Source of the DNA: Pseudomonadota bacterium
GTDB taxonomy: Bacteria > Pseudomonadota > Alphaproteobacteria > Acetobacterales > Acetobacteraceae
Length of the DNA stretch: 64,000 nucleotides
Reading direction: 5' to 3'
NCBI GenBank assembly: GCA_021818425.1
Contig: JAKAEC010000003.1
Coordinates: forward strand, 1 to 64,000
The position numbers and the translations under genes are program-made. This document shows, in pieces, positions 9,991 through 24,473 of this stretch (its first letter is position 1; each line of letters opens with the position of its first letter). The notes under the pieces were generated by a model that ran no database searches, was not told where the DNA came from, and saw only the letters and a list, made by a program, of their open reading frames with translations.

Positions 9991-10971
9991 ATGCTCACAC
10001 GCCGTACCGCGCTCAGCCTGCCCATCAGCCTCGTCGCTCCTCCCGCTTGGGGGGCCGGCATTCCGCTCGCGTTTGTTCTGAACTCGGCGGAAGGTTCCGT
10101 CAGCATCATCAACGTGCTAACACGGCAAGTCATCCGCGCGGCGCCCACCTATCGCGAACCAAGCCATTGGGCGCTGACGCAGGACCGCTCCCGGCTTTTA
10201 ATCTGCGATGCGGGGGGCAATGCCCTGTTTTTCTTCGACCCCGTTACCGGCGCGCCACTGGGCCACCGGCGCATGGCGGACCCGTATCAACTCGGTTTCA
10301 CGCCAGACAACAGGTATCTCGTAGTAAATGCACTGCGGCTGAATTTCGTGGACATCTACGATGCTAGGAGCCTCGTCTTGGTAAAGCGCCTCTCTACAGG
10401 GCGATGGCCAAGCCATCTAGATTTCTCGCCCGACTCGCGTTGGTCTTTCCATTCAATGCAAAACTCCAACACGCTGGTCTCGCTGGATCTGACCACGCTC
10501 ACGAAGCGCTGGAGCATACTCGTCGGAGACACCCCGGCGGGTGTGTTATGGCTTAACGGCAAAGTGCTGGTCTGCCTCATGGGGGAGCGCGGCTTCGTGG
10601 AGGTAGACCCGCTGAGCGGCGCTATCACCCGCCAAGTGGTGACCGGCGACGGCGCGCATAACATCTTCATCGATACCCGCCGGAATGTCCTATATGTCTC
10701 CAATCGCGGACCAGGCCAAACCGGCCTGACCGCGCTTGACCCAAAAACCTTTGAGATTCTTCGTACCTACCCCATCCCTGGCGGCCCCGATGATATCAGC
10801 ATCGACCCCGATGGGCAGATCTGGATATGCCTGCGTTTTGCGGAATCAGTGGCGGTATTAAACCCTGATACCGGGGCTTACAGCACCATCCCAGTAGGAC
10901 GCTCACCGCACGGAATTTTTCTGAACACACTCTTGCGCCAAAAAGGGCTGATCACAGCCGAGCGCATCTGA
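9991..10971 (+). CDS. YncE-like beta-propeller repeat protein, probably exported
   Basis: Signal-like N-terminus and repeated blade motifs (NSAEGSVSIINVLTRQVI, DPKTFEILRTYPIPGGPDDISIDPDG). Confidence 0.78.
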   Translation: MLTRRTALSLPISLVAPPAWGAGIPLAFVLNSAEGSVSIINVLTRQVIRAAPTYREPSHWALTQDRSRLLICDAGGNALFFFDPVTGAPLGHRRMADPYQLGFTPDNRYLVVNALRLNFVDIYDARSLVLVKRLSTGRWPSHLDFSPDSRWSFHSMQNSNTLVSLDLTTLTKRWSILVGDTPAGVLWLNGKVLVCLMGERGFVEVDPLSGAITRQVVTGDGAHNIFIDTRRNVLYVSNRGPGQTGLTALDPKTFEILRTYPIPGGPDDISIDPDGQIWICLRFAESVAVLNPDTGAYSTIPVGRSPHGIFLNTLLRQKGLITAERI

Positions 10972-11649
10972 GGCACACAGCCGCACCGGCTTAGCGCATG
11001 GTTATTGCGTACTCTGCCGCCCCGACTGTGTCGGCCAGGTGCCTACCTGAAAGTCATCAAACGACCTGTGGTGCATCACGCCCGCCGTCAACGCGTAGCC
11101 GAAGACCAGCTGACTTGGCCACTGCTGGCCGTCACCGTGGACGCTCCCAGCCTGTGGCTTTGTTGTCGGCGCAACTTACTTGTTTCACTGGTTTTGAGAG
11201 ATTGAACGGCTTTAAGAACTACTTTCTAGGGCAACGACTGCAGCGCCGTACGGCTGAAGACTGCTACAGTGCCTTAGCCCAAGCTTTGCCGCCATGGCGT
11301 AGAATTTTCCAGCGCAGGCGCTGGGGGGGGGGGACAAAGCACCGCCAAACTTGCTGGCATTGCTGCCAATTGAGCCAGCTGAACTCGCTGCGGGCACGGC
11401 CCGAGCTGCCGCCTTCTGGCACGGCGAATGCGGTACCGCCTCCGCCCAGCATCAGTTCGCGCGTGGCCAGAACACCAACCCTGCTTTCGACCCTGTTACT
11501 GCTGTTTCTGACCTTGTTCGTGCCTTCCCGTTGCGAGGCCAACCAAGCCGGCAGCAGCCCCTCCGACTAATCTCGCCAGCCATGTCAGATTGGTGTATAG
11601 GCAGGCTTGCCGGACATTTGGCCCGGCTTCCTTCGAAGCAGGCGCCCGC

Positions 11650-12612
11650 ATGAGTCTGGACCGCATCTTCTCCAATATCGCCGGTTATATGGAGCAGTAT
11701 CTGGTGCTGCCAGTGCTGTTTCATTTCCACTGGATGGCATGGGGTGATTTGGCCTTCGACTGGTGCCTGATCTGCGTCTATGGACTATTCGCGGTGTTGC
11801 TCACCTATGCGGTGTGTGTGCCTTTGGAATATTGGTACCCAGTTGAGCGCTGGCCAGACAGAAAGGCGGTGCTGGTGGACGTATTCTATACGTTGCTTAA
11901 CCGTGTTGGCGTAGTGCCCGTCATTACCTTCGTATTATTCTACCATGTGCAGACCTGGACAACCGGCTTCCTTGTGGAGCGCGGCTTTATTCCCCCTACG
12001 CTAGAAAGCCTGATCCCCTTCTTGCTCGGCCGCCCGCTGCTCACCTTCCTTATCTATGCGCTGATCCTGGATTTCGCGGAATACTGGCGCCACCGGCTCT
12101 CGCATTCCTTTCGCTGGTGGTATGCACTGCATGCCCTACACCACGCGCAAAGACAAATGAGCTTCTGGTCAGATGACCGGAACCATCTGATCGACGATAT
12201 CATCAGCTTCCTGTGGTTCTTCGTCATTGGGCTCATTATCAACATCCCGCCAGTGCAATTTCCGCTGTTGGTGCTGGGGCTAAAGTTCATCGAAAGCCTG
12301 AGCCACGCTAATATCCGCCTATCTTTCGGACCGTTGGAATGGCTAATTGTCTCGCCTCGCTTCCACCGCTTTCACCACGGCCTTCGCGCCGCGGGGCGAA
12401 ATAGCTGCAACTATGCCTCGGTATTTCCGGTGTGGGACGTCCTCTTCCGCACCGCCGATTTCCAGGACAAATATCTCCCCACCGGCGATGCTCGTGCGCC
12501 CGAAGCCCTGGTCACTGGTTCCTACGTAACGCAGCAGGTCACGGGGCTAAAATTATTCTGGCAAGCACTAGGAAAAAGCTGGGCAAGCCTTGGCATTGGC
12601 CGCGCCGCGTAA
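11650..12612 (+). CDS. Sterol desaturase / fatty acid hydroxylase family membrane protein
   Basis: His boxes HRLSH, HALHH, HRFHHG in a multi-TM protein. Confidence 0.87.
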   Translation: MSLDRIFSNIAGYMEQYLVLPVLFHFHWMAWGDLAFDWCLICVYGLFAVLLTYAVCVPLEYWYPVERWPDRKAVLVDVFYTLLNRVGVVPVITFVLFYHVQTWTTGFLVERGFIPPTLESLIPFLLGRPLLTFLIYALILDFAEYWRHRLSHSFRWWYALHALHHAQRQMSFWSDDRNHLIDDIISFLWFFVIGLIINIPPVQFPLLVLGLKFIESLSHANIRLSFGPLEWLIVSPRFHRFHHGLRAAGRNSCNYASVFPVWDVLFRTADFQDKYLPTGDARAPEALVTGSYVTQQVTGLKLFWQALGKSWASLGIGRAA

Positions 12613-12624
12613 TAAGCCGCGAGC

Positions 12625-13851
12625 ATGGAACAGAAAGTCAAAAAGGTTGTCCTGGCTTATTCCGGCGGGCTGGACACGTCCGTTATTCTCCGCTGGCTGC
12701 AGAACACCTATCATTGTGAGGTAGTGACCTTCACGGCCGATCTTGGCCAGGGCGAGGAACTGGAGCCCGCCCGCAAGAAGGCCGAAATGTTTGGCATCAA
12801 AGAAATCTTCATCGAAGATCTGCGCGAGACTTTCGTTAAGAATTTCGTGTTCCCGATGTTCCGGGCCAATGCGCTGTATGAAGGGCAATACTTACTCGGC
12901 ACATCCATCGCCCGTCCGCTGATCGCTCAGCGCCAGATTGAAATCGCCGAGATGGTGGGTGCGGACGCCGTGGCCCATGGCGCCACAGGTAAGGGAAACG
13001 ACCAGGTGCGCTTCGAGCTCGGCTATTATGCCCTGAACCCGAATATCCGCGTCATCGCCCCCTGGCGCGAATGGAACCTAACCAGCCGTACCAAGCTGTT
13101 GGAATATGCCGAAGCGAACCAAATCCCCGTCTCCCGGGACAAGCGCGGTGAGGCTCCGTTCTCAGTAGACGCGAACCTGCTACACTCCTCTTCTGAGGGG
13201 AAACTGCTGGAGGATCCGGCCATCATGCCGGATGAAATCGTCTATCAACGTACCCTCTCGCCGGAAGCGGCGCCGGACAAGGTGACCGAGATCAGCATCG
13301 AGTTTCGAGAAGGCGATGCTGTCGGGCTCAATGGCGAGAGGCTTTCCCCCGCCACGATCCTCACCCGCTTAAACGAGTACGGCAAGGCTAACGGAATTGG
13401 CCGGCTGGACCTTGTGGAAAACCGTTTCGTTGGCATGAAGTCCCGCGGCGTGTACGAAACTCCCGGCGGCACCATTCTGCTGGCGGCGCATCGCGGCATT
13501 GAGAGCATCACTCTGGACCGCGAGGCCGGGCATCTTAAAGATTCACTCATGCCGCGCTATGCGGAGCTGATCTACAACGGCTTCTGGTTCTCACCTGAGC
13601 GCCGAATGCTGCAAGCTGCCATAGACGCTTCCCAAGCCTCCGTCATGGGCACGGTACAGCTGAAACTCTATAAGGGTAATGTGATCGTCACCGGACGCGA
13701 GAGCCCGAACTCGCTGTACAACACGCGCATGGTGACGTTCGAGGATGACCAGGGTGCCTATAACCAGCAGGATGCGGCAGGCTTCATCAAGCTAAATGCA
13801 TTGCGGTTGAGGCTAGGTGCATCCATCGGGAGGCGCGGCGGCAGCCTTTGA
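12625..13851 (+). CDS. argG: Argininosuccinate synthase
   Basis: [22 protein letters not shown] and full-length similarity. Confidence 0.97.
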   Translation: MEQKVKKVVLAYSGGLDTSVILRWLQNTYHCEVVTFTADLGQGEELEPARKKAEMFGIKEIFIEDLRETFVKNFVFPMFRANALYEGQYLLGTSIARPLIAQRQIEIAEMVGADAVAHGATGKGNDQVRFELGYYALNPNIRVIAPWREWNLTSRTKLLEYAEANQIPVSRDKRGEAPFSVDANLLHSSSEGKLLEDPAIMPDEIVYQRTLSPEAAPDKVTEISIEFREGDAVGLNGERLSPATILTRLNEYGKANGIGRLDLVENRFVGMKSRGVYETPGGTILLAAHRGIESITLDREAGHLKDSLMPRYAELIYNGFWFSPERRMLQAAIDASQASVMGTVQLKLYKGNVIVTGRESPNSLYNTRMVTFEDDQGAYNQQDAAGFIKLNALRLRLGASIGRRGGSL

Positions 13852-14020
13852 AGAATAAAACGGGCATTCAAACGCTCTTTTCTTGAACCTCCGGCTTCGC
13901 GCTGGACACGCCCGCTTATGCTTTGATGAACTTTTTTACGCTCTAAAGGAAAACTTGCCTGCAGGGATACGAATAAGGTCCACGAATGCACTAACGAATT
14001 CCCTCACTGCGCTCAAAATA

Positions 14021-14035
14021 GAACAAATAGGGAAC
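14021..14035. promoter_or_regulatory. Alphaproteobacterial SOS (LexA) box upstream of recA
   Basis: GAACAAATAGGGAAC = GAAC-N7-GAAC, reverse complement of the GTTC-N7-GTTC consensus. Confidence 0.8.
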
Positions 14036-14201
14036 AATTTATTAACTGAAATGTTGCTAATTTGTTCTTCTTGTGCCAGGATTATCCTAACGAATCACTC
14101 CGGCAAGGTCAGGAAAACACGCTATGGCTGCATCCACCGCAAGTAAAAGACCGCGTTTGACACAGATCGAGTCGATGTTGGACGCTCAGGAGGCACCTTT
14201 C

Positions 14202-15269
14202 ATGGCAACAGTGACACCTATGGCAAAACCTGACCTAGAGAAAAACAAGGCGCTGGACGCTGCGATGGCGCAGATCGAGCGCGCGTTCGGCAAAGGCTCG
14301 ATTATGCGCATGGGTGCTAAGGGCGGCACCGAAGCAATCGAGGTTATCCCCTCCGGCTCTCTTGGGCTGGACTTGGCGCTGGGCATTGGCGGCCTGCCCC
14401 GCGGGCGCGTGGTGGAGGTTTATGGCCCAGAATCCTCCGGCAAAACCACATTGGCCTTGCACGCCGTGGCTGAGGCACAGAAGCGCGGCGGCGTCTGCGC
14501 CTTCATTGATGCCGAACACGCACTGGATCCAGTTTATGCCCGCAAGCTAGGTGTCGATGTTGATAATCTGTTGATCTCCCAGCCGGATACCGGCGAGCAG
14601 GGGCTGGAAATCGCGGATACCCTGGTGCGCTCCGGCTCTATCGACGTGCTGGTGATCGATAGCGTGGCCGCTCTGGTGCCACGTGCAGAGTTAGAAGGCG
14701 AGATGGGCGATTCCCATGTTGGCCTACATGCAAGGTTAATGAGCCAAGCTTTGCGTAAGATCACAGGCTCGGTGGCACGCTCTAACACCATGCTGATCTT
14801 CCTCAACCAGATCCGTTTGAAGATCGGCGTAATGTTCGGCAACCCGGAAACCACCACCGGGGGCAACGCTCTGAAATTCTACTCCTCCATTCGAATGGAA
14901 ATTCGTCGCACCGGCTCCATAAAGGAACGCGAAGAAGTCACCGGCAATCACGTGCGGGTGAAGGTGGTGAAGAATAAGCTGGCGCCGCCCTTCCGCCAAG
15001 TTGAATTCGACATCATGTTCGGTGAAGGCATCTCTAAATCCGGCGAGCTAATCGACCTCGGCGTGAAGGCCGGGGTGGTGGAGAAATCCGGCGCCTGGTT
15101 CTCTTACGATAGTCAACGCATCGGCCAGGGCCGTGAAAATGCCAAGCAGTTCTTGCGGGACAATCCGCAAGTCGCGGATGCGATCGAGAAGAAGATCCGC
15201 GATCAATCCTCGGCGCTAGGAGATGCATTGATGGCCGCAGATGGCGGGGTAGATGGTGAGGAAGATTAA
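14202..15269 (+). CDS. recA: Recombinase RecA
   Basis: [48 protein letters not shown] 14202 preceded by AGGAGG; longer ORF from 14124 also possible. Confidence 0.97.
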   Translation: MATVTPMAKPDLEKNKALDAAMAQIERAFGKGSIMRMGAKGGTEAIEVIPSGSLGLDLALGIGGLPRGRVVEVYGPESSGKTTLALHAVAEAQKRGGVCAFIDAEHALDPVYARKLGVDVDNLLISQPDTGEQGLEIADTLVRSGSIDVLVIDSVAALVPRAELEGEMGDSHVGLHARLMSQALRKITGSVARSNTMLIFLNQIRLKIGVMFGNPETTTGGNALKFYSSIRMEIRRTGSIKEREEVTGNHVRVKVVKNKLAPPFRQVEFDIMFGEGISKSGELIDLGVKAGVVEKSGAWFSYDSQRIGQGRENAKQFLRDNPQVADAIEKKIRDQSSALGDALMAADGGVDGEED

Positions 15270-15329
15270 ACGCTGAACCTTATCGGGGGCGGACTTGGCG
15301 AAAGTCAATCCGCCCTGTAATCCAGCGCC

Positions 15330-17963
<2,634 letters not shown>

Positions 17964-17972
17964 CCCTCGATA

Positions 17973-19165
17973 TCATGCCCTAAGCAGGTGAATATTCAGC
18001 CTTAGCGTACTCAGCAGGAAGCTCGGTGGCAGCACCTCACTGCCGAGCGACAAAGTAAGCGAGGAGCCCATGATTATACGGGAAATGCGCTCAACGTTGA
18101 GGTTGCCAAACCGTGCTTTAAGCCAGATTGATATCGCCCACGTACCTAGCCCCAGCCCGGTGCCTAGCAGTAATAAACCGGGCAGAATCCCATTTTCCAA
18201 CGTCATATAACGCTCGATTCGGCGCATGCGCAACGATTGCGGCATCAACCCCTCTTGGACCGCCCACGCGCGTGACAAAATGGCAAACAACGTTGCTTGG
18301 AACCCAACCTCTACCGCGGTCATGCAATATAACATCGTGCCTAGATTGAACCGTATGCCTAACACTTCGCGCGATTCCAACGCCAGTCCGCCACCCACGA
18401 CCAACCCAGCGAGCATGAGGAACAAGCCGGGATAAAGGAACAGCCAGTTGGGCCAAAACAACAACATGAACCTCAGATGTCGCCAACCGTCACGCAAGGC
18501 CGCAGATGCGGCAAGCGAGAGCGCCCATCCTTATCCAACGCCGTTGGCGCCTCCTCGATTCGTAAGCCCAGCACTGCGGCCTTGACCACCATCTCCGACG
18601 CAAACTCCATGCCCGTGGTGCACAGCTCCATGCACTCAAACGCCGAACGGGAAAAACCACGCAGTCCGCAGTGGAAGTCTTTGACCCGCGTCTTAAACAG
18701 AAACCGTCCTAGCCCAGACAGCACTGGATTGCCGATATAACGATTCTTCCAGGGCATCGCTCCCGGGCGGATGCCGCCCTGAAACCGGTTGCCAACTACC
18801 AAATCAGCACCGTCTCGCAACGCCGCTACAAACGGTTCTAGCGCCGAAAAGTCGTAACTGTCATCGGAGTCGCCAATCACACAATAGCGCCCGTGCGCTG
18901 CCTGCACAGCGCCCAAAATGGCAGCGCCATAGCCGCGCAATGCCACATCCACTACCCGAGCGCCTAGGTTGCGGGCAATCTCCTGCGAGCCATCCGTGGA
19001 GCCATTGTCGCCAATCACAATCTCTCTGGCGACACTGCAACGCGTTAGAAAGGCTTGCGCCTTGCCTATGCAACGGGCCAGGGTCTCCGCCTCGTTGAGA
19101 CAAGGCATAATGATGCTAAGCTCGATTTCCACGATATCCGCTCGTAAGATCTCAACACCAACCAC
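17973..19165 (-). pseudogene. GT2 (dolichyl-phosphate-mannose-synthase-like) glycosyltransferase with C-terminal membrane domain, split into two ORFs by an apparent 1-nt deletion
   Basis: ORF 18473..19165 (LSIIMPCLNEAETLARCI...) ends HLRPCVTVGDI*; ORF 17973..18497 begins MRDGWRHLRFMLLFWPNWLFLYPG, the expected continuation in another frame. Confidence 0.78.
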
Positions 19166-19377
19166 AGCGCCATGCAGAACGGCGCCACCTCAATCTCGTC
19201 CATGCAGCCTTTCTTTGGAGTAACTCTCGTAGACACAGTTCTTTGCCTGCGGCAGAACGGCGACAAAATTCCAAACCACGCGGTCGACAGCAACATCTTC
19301 ATTTTAGCAAGGGATCAAAACGACGGTGTTTGCGTCAGACATTATCTAATCCCCCAAAGACCGTTTCCCCGTTCCCC

Positions 19378-20790
19378 TCACACGGGCCACCAGAAGCGCA
19401 AAAATAAAATGCCTAGATAACAAGTGCCCGAAAAAGGCAGAAACAAATACAGCAGCACGCGGCCCAGAAGCGGATAGACGCGCTGTCCCCCTCGGCCTTG
19501 ACTTACGAAGGCCGCCCCTGGGGTAAGACAGACCAGGAGCGGCGTGAAATAGCGCCCCAGCATGCCCCAGGCCGAATTCCGCCCCACTTCGTCCCAAGTA
19601 AGATAGACGGACAGCGTTACGCCTGCCACTGCCCCCGCAATTAGCAGCAGCAGAAGCAGCAGGCGCCAGATATGGCCGCGATTTTTGGGCTTCACATACT
19701 GAACCGCGTATAGACACGTCAGCAATAGCGCCAGCACGCCTACTACCATGTAGAACCAGTGCGGCATGCCCGCGCTCACCCAGCTAACGGTGGCAATGCT
19801 GGTTTCGGCAAGCCACAGCCCGGTTCCGATGAAAGTATTGTAGATGACAAGAAAAATTATACCCCGATGAGACAGCATATGATGGATCTGCCGTGCCGGA
19901 GAGATATTGCCTGCCCGAAGTGGTACCATAACCGGTTGCATGCCGAGGAAGCTCCACAACAGTACGGCAACCAAGCCAATGAGCACCGCAATGAAGGTGA
20001 ACTTCAGATATTGTCGCTCTACCAGCGCCAGGGGCAGAAATAAAATCGGCAGGTAGGGCGGCTTGGCGCTGACAAACAGCGCCAGAAGCGCGATTGCAAA
20101 ACCCATTGTCAGCTTGTTCCATGCGGCCAGCGGCCCGGCGCAGCGCGTGAGCAACGCGCTGGCCAACACCGCGCAAGCGATAAACGGGCCATCCTGAGAC
20201 AAGGAGGCGTACAGCCCGAGAACCTCTGGCAGGCACAGGCAGAATAGCAGCCAAGGCCGGGCTGGCGGCGAACAAAGTCGTAGCGCCCACGCAGAGGCAA
20301 AAACGCAGACTAGGCCAGAGAAAAGACGCGCGATGTAAAATGATTGCAACAGACGAATATGCAGATGCCGCGATACGAACAGTGCGAACGCACCCGGCAA
20401 ATAGAATTGCGGGGGATAGATGGCGGTATTAGGAAAGTTCGCCTTTGCCAGCGGGCCACGCCATGTCAGGTGAAACAAGGAGGCCACCATGCCAATGCTG
20501 GTGCGCGAGCTGGAATTAAATGGCATGGAGTCAAAGGCAGATCCAAGCTGTATCACCGGCAGAGGCAGCCAGCCTCCCGCGCAGCCATTTGGGAATTTAA
20601 CGCTCAGGAAGCCCCCGCGGGAAATCTGCACAGCACGGAGGAAATGATGGCCTTCGTCCGCTACGAGGAACGGTGGATTGACCAGCGCAACAGCGGCGAC
20701 GATTACCAGGGCAATCCAGAAATAAAGCCCGGAGGAGCTCACAGACGCCTCACGTCGGCCCTTCAGCATTGCCATTCCTGCCACACCCAC
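19378..20790 (-). CDS. DUF2142-type multi-TM membrane protein
   Basis: ALVNPPFLVADEGHHFLRAVQISRGG and many TM segments; neighbours a GT2 gene. Confidence 0.7.
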   Translation of the reverse strand: MGVAGMAMLKGRREASVSSSGLYFWIALVIVAAVALVNPPFLVADEGHHFLRAVQISRGGFLSVKFPNGCAGGWLPLPVIQLGSAFDSMPFNSSSRTSIGMVASLFHLTWRGPLAKANFPNTAIYPPQFYLPGAFALFVSRHLHIRLLQSFYIARLFSGLVCVFASAWALRLCSPPARPWLLFCLCLPEVLGLYASLSQDGPFIACAVLASALLTRCAGPLAAWNKLTMGFAIALLALFVSAKPPYLPILFLPLALVERQYLKFTFIAVLIGLVAVLLWSFLGMQPVMVPLRAGNISPARQIHHMLSHRGIIFLVIYNTFIGTGLWLAETSIATVSWVSAGMPHWFYMVVGVLALLLTCLYAVQYVKPKNRGHIWRLLLLLLLIAGAVAGVTLSVYLTWDEVGRNSAWGMLGRYFTPLLVCLTPGAAFVSQGRGGQRVYPLLGRVLLYLFLPFSGTCYLGILFLRFWWPV

Positions 20791-20921
20791 GCGCGCCCCT
20801 GAAAATGCTCCCGTCTTGAATCCGCCTCTCTGTCCGATACGTCAATTATTTTTTAAGTAAAACAACAAGCTGCAGGGCCTCGAAAATACTTAAAATCATA
20901 TGAATGGAACCCGCAAATAGC

Positions 20922-20952
20922 AAAACGACGCCCCTTTTGGAGGCGCCGTTTT
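20922..20952 (-). terminator. Terminator downstream of fusA
   Basis: AAAACGACGCC ... GGCGCCGTTTT hairpin (one mismatch) with T-rich end on the minus strand. Confidence 0.7.
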
Positions 20953-20979
20953 CCAGAGATCAGAACCCCGAGTGAGGTG

Positions 20980-23064
20980 TTACGCGCTCTTGGCCATGAT
21001 CTCGTCAGCCACATTGCGCGGTACCGGATCATAATGATGAAACTGCATGGTGAAGCTGGCCCGCCCCTTGGTCATCGAACGCAGGTTCGAGATATAGCCG
21101 AACATTTCCTTCAGCGGCACATGGGCGCGGACGATCACCGTAGAACCGGAGGCTTCCTGATTCTGGATCATGCCACGGCGGCGGTTGAGGTCGCCCACTA
21201 CGTCGCCCACATGGTCATTTGGAGTGGTGACTTCCACGTCCATGATCGGCTCCAAGATCACCGGCCCGGCCTTCTTCATGCCTTCACGAAAGCAAGCCTT
21301 CGCGGCAATTTCGAACGCCAACGCACTGGAGTCTACGTCGTGGTACTTGCCATCCACGAGCGCGAAGTTGAAGTCCACGGTAGGGAAGCCTGCCAACACA
21401 CCTGTATCAGCCTGATTGCGGATACCTTTTTCCACCGCCGGGATATATTCCTTCGGCACCGCGCCGCCGACAATGTTGTTCTCGAAGGTGATGCCCTCGT
21501 TACGCTCGCGCGGGGAAAACACGATCTTCACCTCAGCGTACTGCCCCGAACCGCCAGACTGTTTCTTGTGGGTGTACGTCTCGGTATGTTCCTTGGTGAT
21601 CGTCTCGCGGAAGGCCACCTGCGGCGCGCCGATATTTGCATCCACGCCATATTCACGCTTCAGACGGTCGACGATGATTTCCAGATGGAGCTCGCCCATG
21701 CCCGACAAGATAGTCTGGCCGGTTTCTTGGTCGGTCTTCAGGCGTAGCGACGGGTCTTCTGCCGCCAGCTTCTGCAGGCCGATGGTCATCTTCTCGATGC
21801 CTTCCTTGGTCTTCGGCTCGACGGAAATGTCAATCACCGGCACCGGGAACGCCATGCGCTCCAGCACCACCGGATCCTCAGATGCGGCCAACGTATCGCC
21901 CGTGCCGGTGTCCTTGAGACCTACGAAGGCCGCGATGTCACCAGCAGAAACCTCGGTAATTTCTTGGCGCTTGTCGGCATGCATCTTGTACATGCGCCCT
22001 ATACGCTCCTTATGGCCCTTCGTGGTGTTCAGCACGGAATCGCCGGATTTCAGTGTGCCTGCATAAACGCGCACAAAGGTCAGCGAACCGTATTTGTCGT
22101 TGATGATCTTAAAGGCCAAGCCCGCGAATGGGGCGTCCGGGTTGGCCTTGATGCGCCGCGCGTTGGGATCTTCCTCCTCGCCTTCCTCTGGGGCGACCTT
22201 GATGCCCAGAACGTCGATCGGGCTCGGCAGGTAATCCAACACGCCATCCAGCAGCGGTTGCACACCTTTGTTCTTGAAGGCAGTACCGCACATCACGGGG
22301 CGGAAGGCACCGGAGATGGTACCTGTCTTAATGGCACGCTTCAGGGTATCGACGGAAACGTCGCCCTTCTCAAAATATTCTTCCATACCGGCGTCGTCGA
22401 CAGCTAGCGCGGTATCCAGCAAAACTTGACGGGCCTCCTTCGCCTTCTCCAGCATGTCTGCAGGAATTTCCTCGTCATGGAACTTTGCCCCAAGCTCACC
22501 GCCTTCCCAGATGATTGCCTTCATCTCGACTAGGTCAACCACACCGAGGAAGTTTTCCTCGATGCCAATGGGCAGCTGCAGTGGCAACGCAACGATGTCC
22601 AGCTTCTCCTTCAACGTGTCGAAGGCGCGGTAAAAATCGGCGCCCGTGCGGTCTAGCTTATTGATGAAGATTAGGCGCGGCACGTTGTAACGGTCGGCTA
22701 GACGCCAGTTGGTTTCGGATTGCGGCTGCACACCGGCCACGCCTTCAATGATAAAGATCGCGCCGTCGAGCACGCGGAGCGAACGGTTCACTTCGATATT
22801 GAAGTCGATATGGCCAGGCGTATCGATAATGTTAATCGCGTGACCTTTCCACTCGCAGGTCACGGCCGCTGAGGTGATCGTGATGCCACGCTCTCGCTCT
22901 TGGGCCATGTAGTCGGTGGTGGTGTTGCCGTCATGCACTTCACCAATCTTATGGGATACGCCAGTGTAGTAGAGGATACGCTCCGTGGTGGTGGTCTTGC
23001 CCGCGTCAATATGCGCGGTGATCCCGATATTCCGGATCTTGTTAAGGTCGGTTTCAGCCATCAT
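20980..23064 (-). CDS. fusA: Translation elongation factor G
   Basis: [46 protein letters not shown]; full length. Confidence 0.97.
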   Translation of the reverse strand: MMAETDLNKIRNIGITAHIDAGKTTTTERILYYTGVSHKIGEVHDGNTTTDYMAQERERGITITSAAVTCEWKGHAINIIDTPGHIDFNIEVNRSLRVLDGAIFIIEGVAGVQPQSETNWRLADRYNVPRLIFINKLDRTGADFYRAFDTLKEKLDIVALPLQLPIGIEENFLGVVDLVEMKAIIWEGGELGAKFHDEEIPADMLEKAKEARQVLLDTALAVDDAGMEEYFEKGDVSVDTLKRAIKTGTISGAFRPVMCGTAFKNKGVQPLLDGVLDYLPSPIDVLGIKVAPEEGEEEDPNARRIKANPDAPFAGLAFKIINDKYGSLTFVRVYAGTLKSGDSVLNTTKGHKERIGRMYKMHADKRQEITEVSAGDIAAFVGLKDTGTGDTLAASEDPVVLERMAFPVPVIDISVEPKTKEGIEKMTIGLQKLAAEDPSLRLKTDQETGQTILSGMGELHLEIIVDRLKREYGVDANIGAPQVAFRETITKEHTETYTHKKQSGGSGQYAEVKIVFSPRERNEGITFENNIVGGAVPKEYIPAVEKGIRNQADTGVLAGFPTVDFNFALVDGKYHDVDSSALAFEIAAKACFREGMKKAGPVILEPIMDVEVTTPNDHVGDVVGDLNRRRGMIQNQEASGSTVIVRAHVPLKEMFGYISNLRSMTKGRASFTMQFHHYDPVPRNVADEIMAKSA

Positions 23065-23723
23065 TGCCTCCACGGGCGGGAAAAAGGTCAAACAGGTACG
23101 GCGCCGCCTGTGAGGGGCCGCGCTATTCGCCGGGCTTTTGAGGCAGAGCGCAGCATTTGGCAACCCCGAAATTGCCAGATTGGCTGCTAACTCCGATCCA
23201 TTCCGGGCTTTTCAAGCGCTTGCCCGACTTCGGCGCACGTATGGCCAAGGCATCGAAAGAGCAACGACAGGATTTGCTGGAGATCACTTCCGGCTTGCGT
23301 CGTCGCACCTAGAAAAACCATCGAACACCTGGGCCCCGTACCCTATGAATCGCCTCAAATTGCTCCGAGCCTCCGGGCGCGCCCTCTCTCTTGATCCGCT
23401 ACGGCATCAGTTTACTAGCCGAGATCGGGTTGACTTCCACACGTCAGCTGTACCGCAGTTCGAGCCGTCCGCAACTTATTGACAAGACAGCTAATTACTC
23501 AACCCCGCCGGGACACAGCTTTCAGTACGGGCAGTGCCAACAGATCATAGCTCCCAATATGCAACTGACGTCCCATTTATACAGGAGCTTGGCGCCAGGG
23601 GAACCCAGACCGAGGGTTTAGGAAAGACCGGCGGTATTGGTCATTTTACCAACACCGTATAGCCTGGTGAACCTCATAGGCGGGTAAATGTAGAGCCGAC
23701 TAGCTGGGACCTTAAGCATCGCC

Positions 23724-24473
23724 CTACTCCGCCGGTTCCCCTTGTACCGGATCCACACCCTGGGCAGCGATGAGAGCGGTTGCCTGTCTGGCTGCCTCCT
23801 CCATAGCGGGCAAGTCGGTGCCCTTGGCGACCAGGGCAACCCCCCACGCGCCATTACGCTTGAACGGGTAGCTGCCAAGATCAAGTTGAGGAAATCGCGC
23901 CTGAATGGCGCAAAGCCCTTCGGCAATCGCCCCTTCCATAACGCCCATTCCGTGTACAGCTCGCATTTCAATCCGCTCACCGCGCGGTAGCCTGGGTTCC
24001 AGCGCCAACATCATTGCCTGCATAATGCGAGGCACTCCAGCCATCACATGCACATTGCTTATGGAAAAACCTGGGGCGATGCTCGCCTCGTTCTTGATCG
24101 GCACAGCGCCGCGCGGCATGGTCGCCATGCGCTGGCGTGCGGCGTTGTAGCGCTTGCCCATTACTGCCTTCATGGCAAGGTCGGTTTCCTCGTGTATCTC
24201 CCAGGGCACGCCAAAGGCAGCGGCAACACATTCGCTGGTAATGTCGTCATGGGTAGGGCCGATGCCGCCGGTGGTGAATAACATATCGTAGGCCGCCCGC
24301 AACTCGTTCACCGCACTGACAATTCGGCACGGCACATCAGGCACCACTCGCACCTCTTGCAGTTTAATCCCTAACCCGGCGAGACGCTGGGCAATGAACT
24401 GCACGTTCACATCCTGGGTCCGTCCGGAGAGAATTTCGTTACCGATGATGAGGATGGCGGCGCTCGGGTTCAC
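23724..24473 (-). CDS. CinA N-terminal-like / molybdopterin-binding domain protein
   Basis: AAILIIGNEILSGRTQDVN, FTTGGIGPTHDDIT; no CinA C-terminal deamidase domain. Confidence 0.87.
   Translation of the reverse strand: MNPSAAILIIGNEILSGRTQDVNVQFIAQRLAGLGIKLQEVRVVPDVPCRIVSAVNELRAAYDMLFTTGGIGPTHDDITSECVAAAFGVPWEIHEETDLAMKAVMGKRYNAARQRMATMPRGAVPIKNEASIAPGFSISNVHVMAGVPRIMQAMMLALEPRLPRGERIEMRAVHGMGVMEGAIAEGLCAIQARFPQLDLGSYPFKRNGAWGVALVAKGTDLPAMEEAARQATALIAAQGVDPVQGEPAE

Noticed and set aside
21416-22066. 216-aa plus-strand ORF opposite fusA (also 20977..21747)
   Set aside because: Antisense to highly conserved EF-G; GC-rich shadow ORF.
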